A stretch of DNA of 64,000 nucleotides, taken from assembly GCF_013389665.1 (NCBI RefSeq), contig NZ_CP058316.1, positions 3,162,001 through 3,226,000 of the forward strand, given 5' to 3'. The notes beneath the pieces are model-generated. The model was not told the origin of the DNA. It saw only the letters and a program-made list of their open reading frames with translations, and searched no databases. The translations under genes were made by a program, and so were the position numbers. The DNA is from Microbacterium oleivorans. GTDB taxonomy: Bacteria > Actinomycetota > Actinomycetes > Actinomycetales > Microbacteriaceae. Below are positions 44,208 to 54,113 of this stretch, one piece after another (within the stretch, counting starts at the first letter, position 1; the number at the start of each line of letters is the position of its first letter).

Positions 44208-45371
44208 TCAGCGCAGCGCGAGCGGCACGACCGCCAGCCCCACGACCAGGGGAGCGGCGACGAGCCCCCACAGCACGAACCGACGCCAGGGCACCTCGAC
44301 GCCGACCGCCCGCAACCGCTCGTGCCAGAGCAGTGTCGCCAACGACGCCCACGGCGTGATGAGCGGTCCGGCGTTGACGCCGATCAGCAGCGCGGCGAGA
44401 CGCTCGGGGGTGTCGGCCGAGGACTCGAGGAGCAGGTAGGCCGGCAGGTTGTCGACGGTGTTGGCGGCGACGACGGCGGTTCCCGCCATGCGCCACAGCT
44501 CGAGCGGGCCGCCGGGCTCGCCTGCGACGACGGCCACGACCGTGGCCGATCCGAGCGACTCCAGCGCCGCCATGGCCGTGAACAGTCCCGCGGCGAAGAC
44601 GAGCAGCTGCCACGGGATGAGCCGCGGCGAGAGGGCGCGCGGCGATCTCCATGCGAACAGCGCCAGCAGGATCACGGCGGCGATCGTCGCGGGGATCCAT
44701 GGTTCGAGGCCGCTCACGAGCGCCGGCATCAGCGCGAGGACCACCACGGATGCGACGACCAGCTGTACCCGGTCGGTGACACGCGGAAGGGGCGCCGGAT
44801 CGAAGCGACCCCTCAGGGTGCGCCGGTGGATGACGAACAGCAGCGCGACGCTGACGACGATCGCGACGATGGCGGAGGGACCCTGGAGGGCGATGAACGC
44901 CCCCGCCCCACCCGCGGGGAGCCGGTCGAGGGCGAGCAGGTTGGTCAGGTTCGACACGGGCAGGACGAGCGAGGCGGTGTTGGCGAGCCACACCGTGGTG
45001 AACGCGAAGGGAAGCGGCGGTAGCCCGTTCGCGCGGGCCACGGCGACGACGACGGGAGTGAGCAGCACAGCCGTGGTGTCCAGCGAGAGGAACGCCGTCG
45101 AGACGACGGCCAGAGCCACGACGAGCAGCCACAGTGCGACAGTGCGTCCACGGGAAGCGCGCGCGAGCCGCCCGGCGGCGATGTCGAACACCCCCGCGGT
45201 GGCGGCGAGCTCGGCGACGACGGTCACGGCCACCACGAACGCGAGGATCGGCGCCACCCGCTCCACGATCCCCGCGACGTCGGCGGGCGGCAGCACGCCC
45301 GAGACCACCGCGCCGGCGGCCAGCAGCAGCAGCGCGGCCCCGGCGATCACGAGCTTCACGGCATCCATCAT
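44208..45371 (-). CDS. ArsB/NhaD-superfamily permease (SLC13-like)
   Basis: A 387-aa polytopic membrane protein with about eleven helices. Typical ion-transporter superfamily segments are visible: FLSLDTTAVLLTPVVVAVA, VWLANTASLVLPVSNLTNLLAL, and the second repeat AANTVDNLPAYLLLES and GVNAGPLITPWASLATLLW. Members export arsenite, or carry Na+/H+ or dicarboxylates; the substrate is not evident and no ars genes adjoin. Tandem ATGs at 45371 and 45368 follow GGAG; the second has the better spacing. Confidence 0.85.
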   Translation of the reverse strand: MMDAVKLVIAGAALLLLAAGAVVSGVLPPADVAGIVERVAPILAFVVAVTVVAELAATAGVFDIAAGRLARASRGRTVALWLLVVALAVVSTAFLSLDTTAVLLTPVVVAVARANGLPPLPFAFTTVWLANTASLVLPVSNLTNLLALDRLPAGGAGAFIALQGPSAIVAIVVSVALLFVIHRRTLRGRFDPAPLPRVTDRVQLVVASVVVLALMPALVSGLEPWIPATIAAVILLALFAWRSPRALSPRLIPWQLLVFAAGLFTAMAALESLGSATVVAVVAGEPGGPLELWRMAGTAVVAANTVDNLPAYLLLESSADTPERLAALLIGVNAGPLITPWASLATLLWHERLRAVGVEVPWRRFVLWGLVAAPLVVGLAVVPLALR

Positions 45372-45412
45372 GACTCCTGCTCGGGCCGCTGAGCCGCGCA
45401 CGCGCCCGCGGG

Positions 45413-45418
45413 TAGGAT
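45413..45418 (+). promoter_or_regulatory. -10 hexamer TAGGAT upstream of the thrS leader ORF
   Basis: TAGGAT ends 7 nt before ATG 45425, the spacing seen at the leaderless genes of this window. Confidence 0.5.
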
Positions 45419-45424
45419 CGACGC

Positions 45425-45496
45425 ATGGAACACCGCCGGATCGGGGCCTGCACGCCCGCCCCCACAGCCCACGGCGCCCGAACGCTCTCCGCCTGA
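45425..45496 (+). CDS. putative 23-aa leaderless leader peptide upstream of thrS
   Basis: ATG 45425 to TGA 45494-45496 encodes 23 residues with threonine at positions 10, 14 and 20. It is followed 10 nt later by a stable hairpin, GGACGCG-GCG-CGCGTCC (45504-45520). It begins 7 nt after a TAGGAT hexamer, so it would be translated from the first nucleotide. A role in attenuating thrS is an inference; alternatively it is just a short untranslated stretch, because thrS seems to have its own -10 further down. The remainder of the 195-bp gap is accounted for by these elements. Confidence 0.4.
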   Translation: MEHRRIGACTPAPTAHGARTLSA

Positions 45497-45529
45497 GCGG
45501 GCAGGACGCGGCGCGCGTCCGAAGCTGAG

Positions 45530-45535
45530 TAGCCT
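45530..45535 (+). promoter_or_regulatory. second -10 (TAGCCT) close to thrS
   Basis: TAGCCT would start a transcript near 45542, giving a 25-nt leader that contains GGAG (45555-45558) before TTG 45567. Confidence 0.45.
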
Positions 45536-45566
45536 TGATCCGAGCCACCCATCTGGAGATGTTCCC

Positions 45567-47606
45567 TTGACTGACGTCGTTTCCCCGTCGGACGTGTCGT
45601 ATCCCGCCGACGGCTTCGCCCTGTTCCCCGATCGCTCCGTCGTCGCGCTGCGCGTGAACGGCGAGCTGAGAGACCTCGCGACGACCGTCGCCGCGACGGA
45701 TGCCGTCGAGCCGGTGACCGTCGACAGCGCGGACGGGCTCGCGATCCTGCGGCACTCGACCGCGCACGTGCTCGCCCAGGCGGTCCAGCGCATCCGTCCG
45801 CAGGCGAACCTCGGGATCGGGCCTCCCATCGAGAACGGCTTCTACTACGACTTCGGCGTCGACGCGCCCTTCACTCCCGAAGATCTGAAAGCGATCAAGA
45901 AGGAGATGGAGCGGATCGTCCGCGAAAACCAGCGCTTCGTGCGTCGGGTCGTCTCGCCGGACGAGGCCCGTGCCGAGCTGGCCGCCGAGCCGTTCAAACT
46001 CGAGCTGGTCGACCTCGCCGGCGGACCCGGATCGGGGGCGGATGCCGCGGAGGGCGCGTCGGCCGAGATCGGTGCCGGCGAGCTGACGATCTACGACAAC
46101 GTCACCCGCGACGGCGAGACCGCGTGGAAAGACCTGTGCCGTGGTCCGCACGTGCCCGGCACCCGCATGGTCGGCAACGGCTGGGATCTGACCCGGGTAG
46201 CGGCGGCTTACTGGCGGGGGAGCGAGAAGAACCCGCAGCTGCAGCGCATCTACGGCACGGCCTGGCCGACCAAGGACGAGCTCCGCGCCTACCAGGAGCG
46301 TCTGGCGGAGGCTGCGCGCCGCGACCACCGCAAGCTCGGCGTCGAGCTCGACCTGTTCTCGTTCCCCGATGAGATCGGTCCGGGCCTGTCGGTGTTCCAC
46401 CCCAAGGGCGGCATCATCCGCTACGAGATCGAGCGGTACATGCGCGAGCGCCTGCTCGCGAACGGCTACGACGTCGTGAACACGCCGCACATCACCAAGG
46501 GCGACCTGTTCATGACGAGCGGCCACCTGCAGTGGTACGCCGACGGGATGTACCCGCCGATGAAGCTCGACGAGATCGTCGACGCCGAGGGCAACGTCAC
46601 TCGGCAGGGGCAGGAGTACTACCTCAAGCCCATGAACTGCCCGTTCCACAACCTGATCTTCCGCTCGCGCGGGCGCAGCTACCGTGAGCTGCCGCTGCGC
46701 CTGAGCGAGTTCGGGTCGGTGTACCGCTACGAGAAGAGCGGCACGCTGTCGGGGCTGACTCGGGTGCGCGGCATGACCCAGGACGACACCCACATCTACG
46801 TCACCGCCGACCAGGTGGAGGCGGAGCTCGTGCACAGCCTGGAGTTCGTGCTGCAGACCCTGCGCGACTACGGGTTGAACGACTTCTACCTGGAGCTGTC
46901 GACCAAGGAGGAGGGCAACCCGAAGTTCATCGGCGACGACGCCCTCTGGCAGCAGGCGACCGACACGCTGCGCCGGGTCGCCGAGGGCTCCGGCCTCGAG
47001 CTCGTGCCCGACCCGGGCGGGGCGGCGTTCTACGGGCCGAAGATCTCGGTGCAGGCCCGTGATGCGATCGGCCGCACGTGGCAGATGTCGACGATCCAGC
47101 TCGACTTCAACCAGCCCGAGCGGTTCGAGCTGGAATACACCGGCCCCGACGGCGAGAAGCACCGCCCGGTGATGATCCACCGTGCGCTGTTCGGTTCGAT
47201 CGAGCGGTTCTTCGCGATCCTCCTCGAGCACTACGCCGGTGCGTTCCCCGTGTGGCTCGCCCCCGTCCAGGTCGTCGGCATCCCGGTCGCCGACGACTAC
47301 GCGCCCTACCTGCAGGAGGTTGTGACGCGCCTGCGACAGGCGGGCGTGCGTGCCGAGCTCGATCGCTCGGACGACCGCATGCAGAAGAAGATCCGCACCC
47401 ACACCACGCAGAAGGTGCCGCTGCAGCTGATCGCCGGCGAGCAGGACCGCGCCGGAGGCACCGTCTCGTTCCGATTCCGCGACGGGTCGCAGACCAACGG
47501 CGTGCCGGTGGACGAGGCGGTCGAGCGCATCCTCTCGGCGATCCGCGAGCGCACGCTCGTCGACACGGCGGAGCAGCTGACGAGCACGGCGGAGCAGCCC
47601 GCGTGA
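45567..47606 (+). CDS. thrS: threonine--tRNA ligase
   Basis: A 679-aa class II synthetase. A TGS domain lies at ~10-70. The editing domain (~70-240) has the HxxxH of [15 protein letters not shown] and the Cys/His pair of [11 protein letters not shown]. The catalytic domain from ~270 has the zinc ligands in [12 protein letters not shown] and the motif block [14 protein letters not shown]. The anticodon-binding domain is C-terminal (from ~570). The start is a TTG with GGAG 8 nt upstream; ATG 45559 is out of frame. The stop overlaps the HIT gene (GTGA). Confidence 0.96.
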   Translation: MTDVVSPSDVSYPADGFALFPDRSVVALRVNGELRDLATTVAATDAVEPVTVDSADGLAILRHSTAHVLAQAVQRIRPQANLGIGPPIENGFYYDFGVDAPFTPEDLKAIKKEMERIVRENQRFVRRVVSPDEARAELAAEPFKLELVDLAGGPGSGADAAEGASAEIGAGELTIYDNVTRDGETAWKDLCRGPHVPGTRMVGNGWDLTRVAAAYWRGSEKNPQLQRIYGTAWPTKDELRAYQERLAEAARRDHRKLGVELDLFSFPDEIGPGLSVFHPKGGIIRYEIERYMRERLLANGYDVVNTPHITKGDLFMTSGHLQWYADGMYPPMKLDEIVDAEGNVTRQGQEYYLKPMNCPFHNLIFRSRGRSYRELPLRLSEFGSVYRYEKSGTLSGLTRVRGMTQDDTHIYVTADQVEAELVHSLEFVLQTLRDYGLNDFYLELSTKEEGNPKFIGDDALWQQATDTLRRVAEGSGLELVPDPGGAAFYGPKISVQARDAIGRTWQMSTIQLDFNQPERFELEYTGPDGEKHRPVMIHRALFGSIERFFAILLEHYAGAFPVWLAPVQVVGIPVADDYAPYLQEVVTRLRQAGVRAELDRSDDRMQKKIRTHTTQKVPLQLIAGEQDRAGGTVSFRFRDGSQTNGVPVDEAVERILSAIRERTLVDTAEQLTSTAEQPA

Positions 47607-48160
47607 GCGACGCGTCGGACACCCCGCGCCCGATCGAGGACGCCGCGCACCTGGCCGGTGTGCCCGACGAGTTCCAGCGGCTGTGGACCCCGCACCGGAT
47701 GGCCTACATCCAGGCGGGGCCCGAGCCGCTGCGTGACGAGTGCCCGTTCTGCGCGGCGCCCGGCAAGTCGGACGCCGACGGGCTCATCGTCGCGCGCGGG
47801 CGCACCGCCTACGTGCTGTTGAACCTGTTCCCGTACAACTCGGGTCACCTGCTCGTCTGCCCCTACCGGCACATCCCGACCTATGACCTCGCCACACCCG
47901 AGGAGGTCGCCGAGATCGGCGCCCTCACCCAGACCGCAATGCGCGTGCTGCGGGAGGTGTCGCGCTGCGACGGGTTCAACCTCGGCATGAACCAGGGCGC
48001 GGTGGCGGGTGCCGGCGTCGACGGACATCTGCACCAGCACGTCGTGCCCCGGTGGGCGACCGACGCCAACTTCTTCCCGATCATCGCGAAGACGAAGGCG
48101 CTGCCGCAGCTGCTGGGCGAGGTCCGCGAGGCCGTCGCGAGCGCGTGGCCGACCGACTGA
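47603..48160 (+). CDS. HIT family protein (Ap4A phosphorylase-like)
   Basis: A 185-aa HIT-superfamily enzyme resembling Rv2613c, a diadenosine tetraphosphate phosphorylase. The catalytic His triad is [12 protein letters not shown]. An upstream CPFCAAP could help bind zinc, and the central strand is [25 protein letters not shown] 47603 is coupled to thrS, consistent with removing Ap4A that synthetases make as a by-product. In Mycobacterium the next genes are pgsA1 and pimA; they are missing here. Confidence 0.9.
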   Translation: MSDASDTPRPIEDAAHLAGVPDEFQRLWTPHRMAYIQAGPEPLRDECPFCAAPGKSDADGLIVARGRTAYVLLNLFPYNSGHLLVCPYRHIPTYDLATPEEVAEIGALTQTAMRVLREVSRCDGFNLGMNQGAVAGAGVDGHLHQHVVPRWATDANFFPIIAKTKALPQLLGEVREAVASAWPTD

Positions 48161-48240
48161 GGCGATGCTGAGGCGCGAGCGCAAGCCCGAGCATCGGGAT
48201 GCCGGTGGGGCATAGCCTGGCCACCCACCGAGGAGGCACC

Positions 48241-48828
48241 GTGTCCATCACCGCCCATGTCCGAACGCCCGTCATCGCCGTCATCGCCGTCGCCGGGCTG
48301 CTCACCCTCGCCGGCTGCACGCCCGCAGAGGGGCCGGATGCCGACAGCGGCTCGCCAGCGATGTCGCCCACGACATCCGAGACCGGATCGGCGACACCGG
48401 ACGCCGCGGCGGACGAGCCGGATGCGACGGTCGACGCGCTCGCCGAGCGTGACGCCTTCATCGCCGAGCAGCAGCAGCCCGTCGGGCAGCCCTCGCTCAC
48501 GGCCAAGACGCCTGCGCAGCAGGAGCTCGTGACCCAGCAGCGCGCCCATCTCGAGGAGAACGGCGGTCAGTGGTCGGAACAGGCCGAGACGGTGACGCTC
48601 GCACTCGCACTCGACGCCTGCGAGACCTCGATCCTCAACGGCCACAGCATCGACACCGCATCCTTCCGGACGCACGTCGTCTCATCGCCGCTCATTCAGA
48701 GCCTCGCCGTCGACGACGCCTCGCGTGAGGGGGCGGTGAGCATCATGGTGTTCGGCACGCGCTTCCTGTGCCCCGACGACGCGCCGCAGTGGGAGCAGGC
48801 CTGGACCGACGCCGGCGGTCAGTACTGA
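48241..48828 (+). CDS. putative lipoprotein
   Basis: A 195-aa secreted lipoprotein. The signal peptide (VIAVIAVAGLLTLAGC) has a lipobox ending at Cys26. A Ser/Thr/Asp-rich linker (~27-60) follows, then a helical domain containing two cysteines (ALDACETSILNG and TRFLCPDDAPQW) that could form a disulfide, somewhat like DUF732 proteins. I cannot assign a family firmly. GTG 48241 is chosen over ATG 48199 because GAGGAGG stands 4-10 nt before it. TAGCCT at about 48213-48218 may be its -10. Confidence 0.72.
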   Translation: MSITAHVRTPVIAVIAVAGLLTLAGCTPAEGPDADSGSPAMSPTTSETGSATPDAAADEPDATVDALAERDAFIAEQQQPVGQPSLTAKTPAQQELVTQQRAHLEENGGQWSEQAETVTLALALDACETSILNGHSIDTASFRTHVVSSPLIQSLAVDDASREGAVSIMVFGTRFLCPDDAPQWEQAWTDAGGQY

Positions 48829-48837
48829 CCCGACGAG

Positions 48838-49689
48838 TCAGCGCACCCGCTCGACGGTGAACTGCATGCGCGGGTGCGCGTAGGACTCCTGGCTCTCGAC
48901 CAGCTGCAGCTCGCGCTCGCCCGACGCGTGCGTCCGGGTCAGCAGGTCGAACACGCTCGAGGTGGTGCGCGCCAGTGCGTCCGCCGCGTCGGCGGTGCGT
49001 CGGTAGTGCGCGGTGAACAGCGCGGCGGTGACGTCCCCCGAGCCGTTCGCCTTCATCGGGATGTGCGGGGTGCGCACGATCCACGCGCCGGTGTCATCGA
49101 CGGCGAGCATCTCGATCGTGCCGGTGGGGCGCTCCGGCCGTGCGACGCTCGTCACGAGCACGGTACGCGGACCCATGGCCCTCGCCGCGTCGACCGAGTC
49201 GAGCGTCGAGGCCAGGTCGCCCGGCTCGGTGCCGGTCAAGAACCCGAGTTCGAACTGGTTCGGAGTGATGATGTCGGCTGCGGGAACGACGCGCTCGCGC
49301 AGCAGGACCGGGATCGCAGGTGCGACGAAGCAGCCGGATACAGCGTTGCCCATGACGGGGTCGCAGGCGTAGACGGCATCCGGGTTCGCCGCCTTCACAC
49401 GTGCGACGGTGTCGAGGATGACGTCGGCGATGCCCTCGCCGCCCTGGTAGCCCGAGAGCACGACGTCGATCTGCGGGAACGCGCCCCGGTCCTCGATGCC
49501 GGCGATGACGGCGCTGACGTCGTCCGGGCTGATCATCGGACCTCGCCAGGCGCCGTAGCCGGTGTGGTTCGAGAAGTTGACCGTGTACACCGGCATCACC
49601 TCGACCCCGATGCGCTGCAGCGGGAAGACCGCCGCCGAGTTGCCGACGTGGCCGTATGCGACGGCCGACTGGATCGAGAGGACCTTCAT
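48838..49689 (-). CDS. pdxY: pyridoxal kinase
   Basis: A 283-aa ribokinase-fold kinase that phosphorylates pyridoxal to PLP (salvage). It begins [25 protein letters not shown], the family start. [13 protein letters not shown] lies in the substrate site, and the anion-hole/catalytic Asp is in [15 protein letters not shown] 49689 lies 4 bp after the pdxR stop, so the two are co-transcribed. Convergent with the lipoprotein gene across 9 bp with no terminator visible. Confidence 0.93.
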   Translation of the reverse strand: MKVLSIQSAVAYGHVGNSAAVFPLQRIGVEVMPVYTVNFSNHTGYGAWRGPMISPDDVSAVIAGIEDRGAFPQIDVVLSGYQGGEGIADVILDTVARVKAANPDAVYACDPVMGNAVSGCFVAPAIPVLLRERVVPAADIITPNQFELGFLTGTEPGDLASTLDSVDAARAMGPRTVLVTSVARPERPTGTIEMLAVDDTGAWIVRTPHIPMKANGSGDVTAALFTAHYRRTADAADALARTTSSVFDLLTRTHASGERELQLVESQESYAHPRMQFTVERVR

Positions 49690-49693
49690 CGGG

Positions 49694-51022
49694 TCATACC
49701 TTTCGGGAGGGGGTCAGAGCGGCGGCGGCGAGGTCGCGTGCGAGCGCGTCGGCGTCGTCGTCGTCGAGGTCGTGGACGGTGAGACGCAGATGGCGAGAGG
49801 GCTCATCGGCAGAGAGTCGGAACTCGTCGCCGGTGCGGGCGAGCCAGCCGCGGCGCATGAGGGCGTCGGCGACCGTGCGGGCCGTGCCGGGCACCTCGAC
49901 CCACAGACTCAGCCCGTCTCCGGGCACGCAGGCGAGGCCCGCCCGCGAGAGACGGTCGGCGAAGGCGCTGTTGCGCGCGGCGTAGTGCTCGCGCGCGGCG
50001 GCGATCGTCGCAACGGCGTCGTCGTCGGTCAGCAGCGCATGCGCGAGGCGCTGCAGCAGGTGGCTCACCCAGGTCGTGCCCGACCCGAGACGCAAAGACA
50101 TGCGCTCGGCGGTGACCGGATCGGATGCCGTCACCGCGAGGCACATGTCGGGGCCGAGGAACTTCGACACCGATCGCACCCGTGCCCATCGGCGGTGCTC
50201 CGGGCCGATCACCGATCGGTAGGGACGGGTCGAGAGCAGCGAGAAGTGGTCGTCCTCGATGATGAGGACGTAGGGGTGCTCGCTCAGCACGGCCCGCAGC
50301 TCCGCCGCGCGCCGGTCCGAGAGACTGGCGCCCGTCGGGTTCTGAGCGCGCGGTGTGATGACGACGGCGCGGGCGCCGGCCGCGAGGGCGTCTCGCAGGC
50401 CCGCGACCGTCATGCCCTCGGCATCGACGGGAACCGGGATGGCGCGATATCCGGCGAGGCGCACCGTATGGATGCTCGCGAGGAAGCACGGATCTTCGAG
50501 CGCGACGGCGTCGTCTCGGGTGAGTGCTTGGGCCAGGAGTCGCTCGACCGCATCGACGGCGCCGCCGGTGACGGTCAGATCGACGCGCTCGCCGGCCCGC
50601 GCATCGGCGGCGAACCACGCTCGCGCCCACGCCTCGAGTCCGTGATCGACGACCGGCTCCCCGTACAGCACCGGCCGGTGCGCGACGCGCGCGAGCACCC
50701 CGCTCGGATCGGGGATGCGCGTCGGATCGGGGTTCCCCGAGCCGACATCGCGGAGGACCGTGTCGGCCATCCCCTCCGCTGCGATGGGAGCGATGTCGGC
50801 GATGCGTGTGCCGCCGCGACCGCGCGCGACGACGACACCCGCCTGTGCGAGCAGTCGGTACGCCGCCACCACCGTGTTTCGGTTGACTCCGAGGTCGTCG
50901 GCGAGGGCCCGCACCGGCGGGAGCGCGTCGTCGGCGCGCAGGACACCGCGCTCGAGCAGCATCCGAACGCTGTCGGCGATGTCACCGGCGGTGTGCCCGG
51001 TGATGGCGTCGCGGGAAGTCAT
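49694..51022 (-). CDS. pdxR: MocR-type regulator (GntR HTH fused to aminotransferase domain)
   Basis: A 442-aa fusion. A GntR winged helix lies at ~8-78 ([19 protein letters not shown]). A class I aminotransferase-like domain follows with [13 protein letters not shown] and the PLP-binding Lys near 287 in [13 protein letters not shown]. PdxR proteins bind PLP and usually activate the divergent pdxST operon and repress themselves. The divergent pdxS start is 82 bp away. The stretch between is AT-rich by local standards (CTACTTTTTGG at 51050-51060); its minus strand reads AAAAAGTAG, loosely like the AAAGTGG half-site reported for corynebacterial PdxR. Confidence 0.88.
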   Translation of the reverse strand: MTSRDAITGHTAGDIADSVRMLLERGVLRADDALPPVRALADDLGVNRNTVVAAYRLLAQAGVVVARGRGGTRIADIAPIAAEGMADTVLRDVGSGNPDPTRIPDPSGVLARVAHRPVLYGEPVVDHGLEAWARAWFAADARAGERVDLTVTGGAVDAVERLLAQALTRDDAVALEDPCFLASIHTVRLAGYRAIPVPVDAEGMTVAGLRDALAAGARAVVITPRAQNPTGASLSDRRAAELRAVLSEHPYVLIIEDDHFSLLSTRPYRSVIGPEHRRWARVRSVSKFLGPDMCLAVTASDPVTAERMSLRLGSGTTWVSHLLQRLAHALLTDDDAVATIAAAREHYAARNSAFADRLSRAGLACVPGDGLSLWVEVPGTARTVADALMRRGWLARTGDEFRLSADEPSRHLRLTVHDLDDDDADALARDLAAAALTPSRKV

Positions 51023-51103
51023 CGCGACGATCTTATGTCGGATGCCATGCTACTTTTTGGCCTAGGTCGAACCGAGACGGGACGGCCGAGATCGGAGCCC
51101 ACC

Positions 51104-52003
51104 GTGTCCACCCCTCCTCAGACCGCCACCGGAACCTCACGCGTCAAGCGCGGACTCGCCGAGATGCTCAAGGGCGGCGTCATCATGGACGTCGTCACCG
51201 CCGAGGAGGCGCGCATCGCCGAGGATGCCGGCGCCGTGGCCGTCATGGCCCTCGAGCGTGTGCCCGCCGACATCCGCGCCCAGGGCGGCGTGGCCCGGAT
51301 GAGCGACCCCGACCTCATCGACGACATCATCGGATCGGTGTCGATCCCGGTGATGGCGAAGGCCCGCATCGGCCATTTCGTCGAGGCCCGCGTGCTGCAG
51401 GAGCTCGGCGTGGACTACGTCGACGAGTCCGAGGTGCTCTCACCGGCCGACTACGCGAATCACATCGACAAGTGGGGCTTCACCGTCCCCTTCGTCTGCG
51501 GCGCCACCAACCTCGGCGAGGCGCTGCGGCGGATCACCGAGGGGGCGGCCATGATCCGCTCGAAGGGCGAGGCGGGCACGGGGGATGTCTCCGAGGCGAC
51601 CCGCCACATCCGCACCATCACCGCGGAGATCCGCGCCCTCGGTGCGAAGAGCGCGGACGAGCTGTATGTCGCCGCCAAGGAGCTGCAGGCGCCCTACGAG
51701 CTCGTCGCCGAGGTCGCGGCGACGGGCGAGCTGCCGGTCGTGCTGTTCACCGCCGGGGGAGTGGCGACCCCCGCCGACGCGGCGATGATGATGCAGCTCG
51801 GTGCCGACGGCGTGTTCGTCGGGTCGGGCATCTTCAAGTCCGGCGACCCGGCACGGCGTGCGGCTGCGATCGTCAAGGCGACGACGTTCCACGACGACCC
51901 GGGCGTCGTCGCCGCCGCGTCCCGCGGGCTGGGCGAGGCGATGGTCGGCATCAACGTCGCCGATCTGCCGGCACCGCATCGCCTCGCCGAGCGCGGGTGG
52001 TGA
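51104..52003 (+). CDS. pdxS: pyridoxal 5'-phosphate synthase lyase subunit
   Basis: A 299-aa TIM-barrel subunit that builds PLP from ribose-5-phosphate, glyceraldehyde-3-phosphate and ammonia supplied by PdxT. Hallmarks are [49 protein letters not shown] (catalytic Lys), and the phosphate-binding [14 protein letters not shown]. The reading frame is open far upstream; homology begins at GTG 51104, with GGAG 7 nt before it. The first gene of pdxST, divergent from pdxR. Confidence 0.96.
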   Translation: MSTPPQTATGTSRVKRGLAEMLKGGVIMDVVTAEEARIAEDAGAVAVMALERVPADIRAQGGVARMSDPDLIDDIIGSVSIPVMAKARIGHFVEARVLQELGVDYVDESEVLSPADYANHIDKWGFTVPFVCGATNLGEALRRITEGAAMIRSKGEAGTGDVSEATRHIRTITAEIRALGAKSADELYVAAKELQAPYELVAEVAATGELPVVLFTAGGVATPADAAMMMQLGADGVFVGSGIFKSGDPARRAAAIVKATTFHDDPGVVAAASRGLGEAMVGINVADLPAPHRLAERGW

Positions 52004-52010
52004 GCGCGGC

Positions 52011-52631
52011 GTGGGGCGTGCGCTGAGTGCCGCAGCCCCGCGGGTGGGCGTGTTGGCGCTGCAGGGCGACGTGCGGGAGCACGCGCGCACCCTCGACGCG
52101 CTCGGGGCCGTCGTCTCGCTGGTGCGCCGTCCGGGCGAACTCCGCGACATCGACGGCCTCGTGCTGCCCGGCGGAGAGTCGAGCGTGATCGACAAGCTCG
52201 CCCGCGCCTTCGACCTGCAGGCGCCCATCCGCGACGCGATCGCGGGCGGCCTCCCGGTCTACGGCACGTGCGCGGGGATGATCCTCCTCGCCGATCGACT
52301 CGACGGCGGGATCGCGGGTCAGGAGACCTTCGGCGGGCTCGACGTCACGGTCTCGCGCAACGCGTTCGGAGGTCAAACCGAATCGTTCGAGGCCGAGCTC
52401 ACGGTCGAGGAGTTCGTCGCCCCCGTCTCGGCGGCGTTCATCCGGGCGCCCGTCGTGACGGAGTGGGGCAGCGGGGTACGGGTGCTCGCGTCCCTTCCGG
52501 GCGGACGCGCGGTCGCCGTGGAGCAGGGACGGATCCTGGCCACCGCATTCCATCCGGAGGTCTCCGGGGAGCATCGCTTCCACGAGCGCTTCCTCGGCCG
52601 CGTCCGTGAGGCGCGAGCGTCATCCCGGTAA
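52011..52631 (+). CDS. pdxT: pyridoxal 5'-phosphate synthase glutaminase subunit
   Basis: A 206-aa class I glutaminase that hydrolyses glutamine and channels ammonia to PdxS. It shows [13 protein letters not shown] near the start, the Gly-rich [13 protein letters not shown], the nucleophile Cys in [11 protein letters not shown], and the His-Glu dyad in [16 protein letters not shown] 52011 ([17 protein letters not shown]) is the first in-frame start after pdxS, 7 bp downstream; GTG 52044 is a shorter alternative. Confidence 0.94.
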   Translation: MGRALSAAAPRVGVLALQGDVREHARTLDALGAVVSLVRRPGELRDIDGLVLPGGESSVIDKLARAFDLQAPIRDAIAGGLPVYGTCAGMILLADRLDGGIAGQETFGGLDVTVSRNAFGGQTESFEAELTVEEFVAPVSAAFIRAPVVTEWGSGVRVLASLPGGRAVAVEQGRILATAFHPEVSGEHRFHERFLGRVREARASSR

Positions 52632-52641
52632 GATCGACACC

Positions 52642-53403
52642 ATGTCCGGTCACTCCAAATGGGCCACGACCAAGCACAAGAAGGCCGTCGTCGACGCGCG
52701 TCGTGCCAAGTCGTGGGCCAAGCTCATCAAGAACATCGAGGTTGCGGCGAAGCTCGGCGGCCCCGACCTGCAGGGTAATCCGACGCTGTTCGACGCCGTT
52801 CTCAAGGCCAAGAAGACCTCGGTCCCGAAGGACAACATCGACCGAGCGGTCAAGCGCGGCGCCGGTATCGGCGGCGAGTCGGTCGAGTACACCTCCATCA
52901 TGTACGAGGGGTACGGACCCAACGGCGTGGCCCTGTTGATCGAGTGTCTGACCGACAACAAGAACCGTGCGGCGGCCGAGGTGCGCACAGCGCTCTCGCG
53001 CAACGGCGGCACGCTCGCCGACCCGGGGTCGGTCGCCTACAACTTCCACCGCAAGGGCGTCGTCGTCGTCTCGAACGAGAACGCCAGCGAGGACGACGTC
53101 ATGCTCGCCGCCCTCGAGGCCGGCGCCGAAGAGGTCGAGCCGCACGCCCAGGGTTTCGAGGTCGTCACCGACCCGTCCGAGCTGGTCGCGGTGCGTACCG
53201 CGCTGCAGGAGGCCGGGCTGGAGTACGAGTCCGCCGACGTGGAGTTCGTCCCCTCGCTCAAGGTCGAGATCGACGCCGACACCGCCCGCAAGATCTTCCG
53301 ACTCATCGACGCGCTCGAAGACAGCGACGACGTGCAGAACGTCTTCACCAACTTCGACCTGACCGCCGAGGTGCAGGCCGAGCTCGAGAACGACGAGGAG
53401 TAG
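52642..53403 (+). CDS. yebC: YebC/PmpR family protein
   Basis: A 253-aa member of the YebC family, described as DNA-binding regulators (PmpR, RuvC-operon-linked) and, in some members, as factors that help ribosomes through proline stretches. It begins [19 protein letters not shown] and contains [19 protein letters not shown] and [18 protein letters not shown] 52642 is preferred to the upstream GTG 52606: TAAGAT (52629-52634) ends 8 nt before it. It precedes ruvC as in most bacteria. Confidence 0.95.
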   Translation: MSGHSKWATTKHKKAVVDARRAKSWAKLIKNIEVAAKLGGPDLQGNPTLFDAVLKAKKTSVPKDNIDRAVKRGAGIGGESVEYTSIMYEGYGPNGVALLIECLTDNKNRAAAEVRTALSRNGGTLADPGSVAYNFHRKGVVVVSNENASEDDVMLAALEAGAEEVEPHAQGFEVVTDPSELVAVRTALQEAGLEYESADVEFVPSLKVEIDADTARKIFRLIDALEDSDDVQNVFTNFDLTAEVQAELENDEE

Positions 53404-53464
53404 GCCTGCGGCTGCTTCGGTCTGTCGTCGCGGCGACGGCCCGAGTCGGACGTAGCGTGGGGGA

Positions 53465-54034
53465 GTGACCACTCCGCTGCGCGTCCTCGGTGTCGACCCC
53501 GGCCTCACCCGGTGCGGCGTGGGAGTCGTCGACGTGTCACGGGACCGGTCCGCGCGTCTCGTCCACGTCGGCGTCGTCCGATCGGCCACCGACCTGCCGA
53601 TCGAGCGGCGTCTGGCGACGATCGCGGCGGGTCTGCGGTCGGTCATCGCGGAGCATCGCCCGCACGTCGTCGCGGTGGAGCGGGTGTTCGCGCAGCACAA
53701 CCGCAGCACCGTCATGGGCACCGCTCAGGCCAGTGGCATCGCGCTGCTCGTCGCCGCCGAGAACGGGCTGGATGCCGCGACGCACACGCCGTCGGAGGTG
53801 AAGGCGGCGATCACCGGATACGGGTCCGCCGAGAAGCTGCAGGTCCAGACGATGGTCGCGCGGGTGCTCCGCCTCGACGCGTTGCCGCAGCCGGCGGACG
53901 CCGCGGACGCCCTGGCGCTCGCCATCTGTCACGCCTGGCGGCGCGGCGGCACATCTCCGGCGGCGGCGGGCGGCACGGCGCTGACCCCGGCGCAGCGCGC
54001 CTGGGCCGACGCCGAGCGCGTCTCGCGACGCTGA
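53465..54034 (+). CDS. ruvC: Holliday junction endodeoxyribonuclease RuvC
   Basis: A 189-aa dimeric resolvase that cuts Holliday junctions. Acidic catalytic residues are in VLGVDPGLTRCGVGV (Asp), VVAVERVFAQHN (Glu) and [16 protein letters not shown] (two Asp). The C-terminal ~20 residues are an Ala/Arg-rich tail. GTG 53465 has TAGCGT (53453-53458) ending 7 nt upstream, so it probably has its own leaderless promoter besides read-through from yebC. Confidence 0.95.
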   Translation: MTTPLRVLGVDPGLTRCGVGVVDVSRDRSARLVHVGVVRSATDLPIERRLATIAAGLRSVIAEHRPHVVAVERVFAQHNRSTVMGTAQASGIALLVAAENGLDAATHTPSEVKAAITGYGSAEKLQVQTMVARVLRLDALPQPADAADALALAICHAWRRGGTSPAAAGGTALTPAQRAWADAERVSRR

Positions 54035-54101
54035 GGCGCGCGTCGTCGTGGACACCGCGGCCGACACGCGTGTCGCTCGAACATACCTGCGAAGCCGCGC
54101 C

Positions 54102-54107
54102 TAGGCT
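54102..54107 (+). promoter_or_regulatory. -10 hexamer TAGGCT of leaderless ruvA
   Basis: TAGGCT ends 7 nt before ATG 54114. Thus ruvC and ruvAB appear to be transcribed from separate starts, although they are adjacent. Confidence 0.5.
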
Positions 54108-54113
54108 CGGAAC

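Noticed and set aside
44208..47402. A 1064-aa minus-strand frame covering thrS and the permease
   Set aside because: Only the C-terminal 387 residues (from ATG 45371) look like a membrane protein; the rest is antisense to thrS.
51030..51070. A defined PdxR operator between pdxR and pdxS
   Set aside because: Only one loose AAAGTAG-like half-site is seen, without the direct repeat expected for MocR regulators; mentioned in the pdxR entry only.
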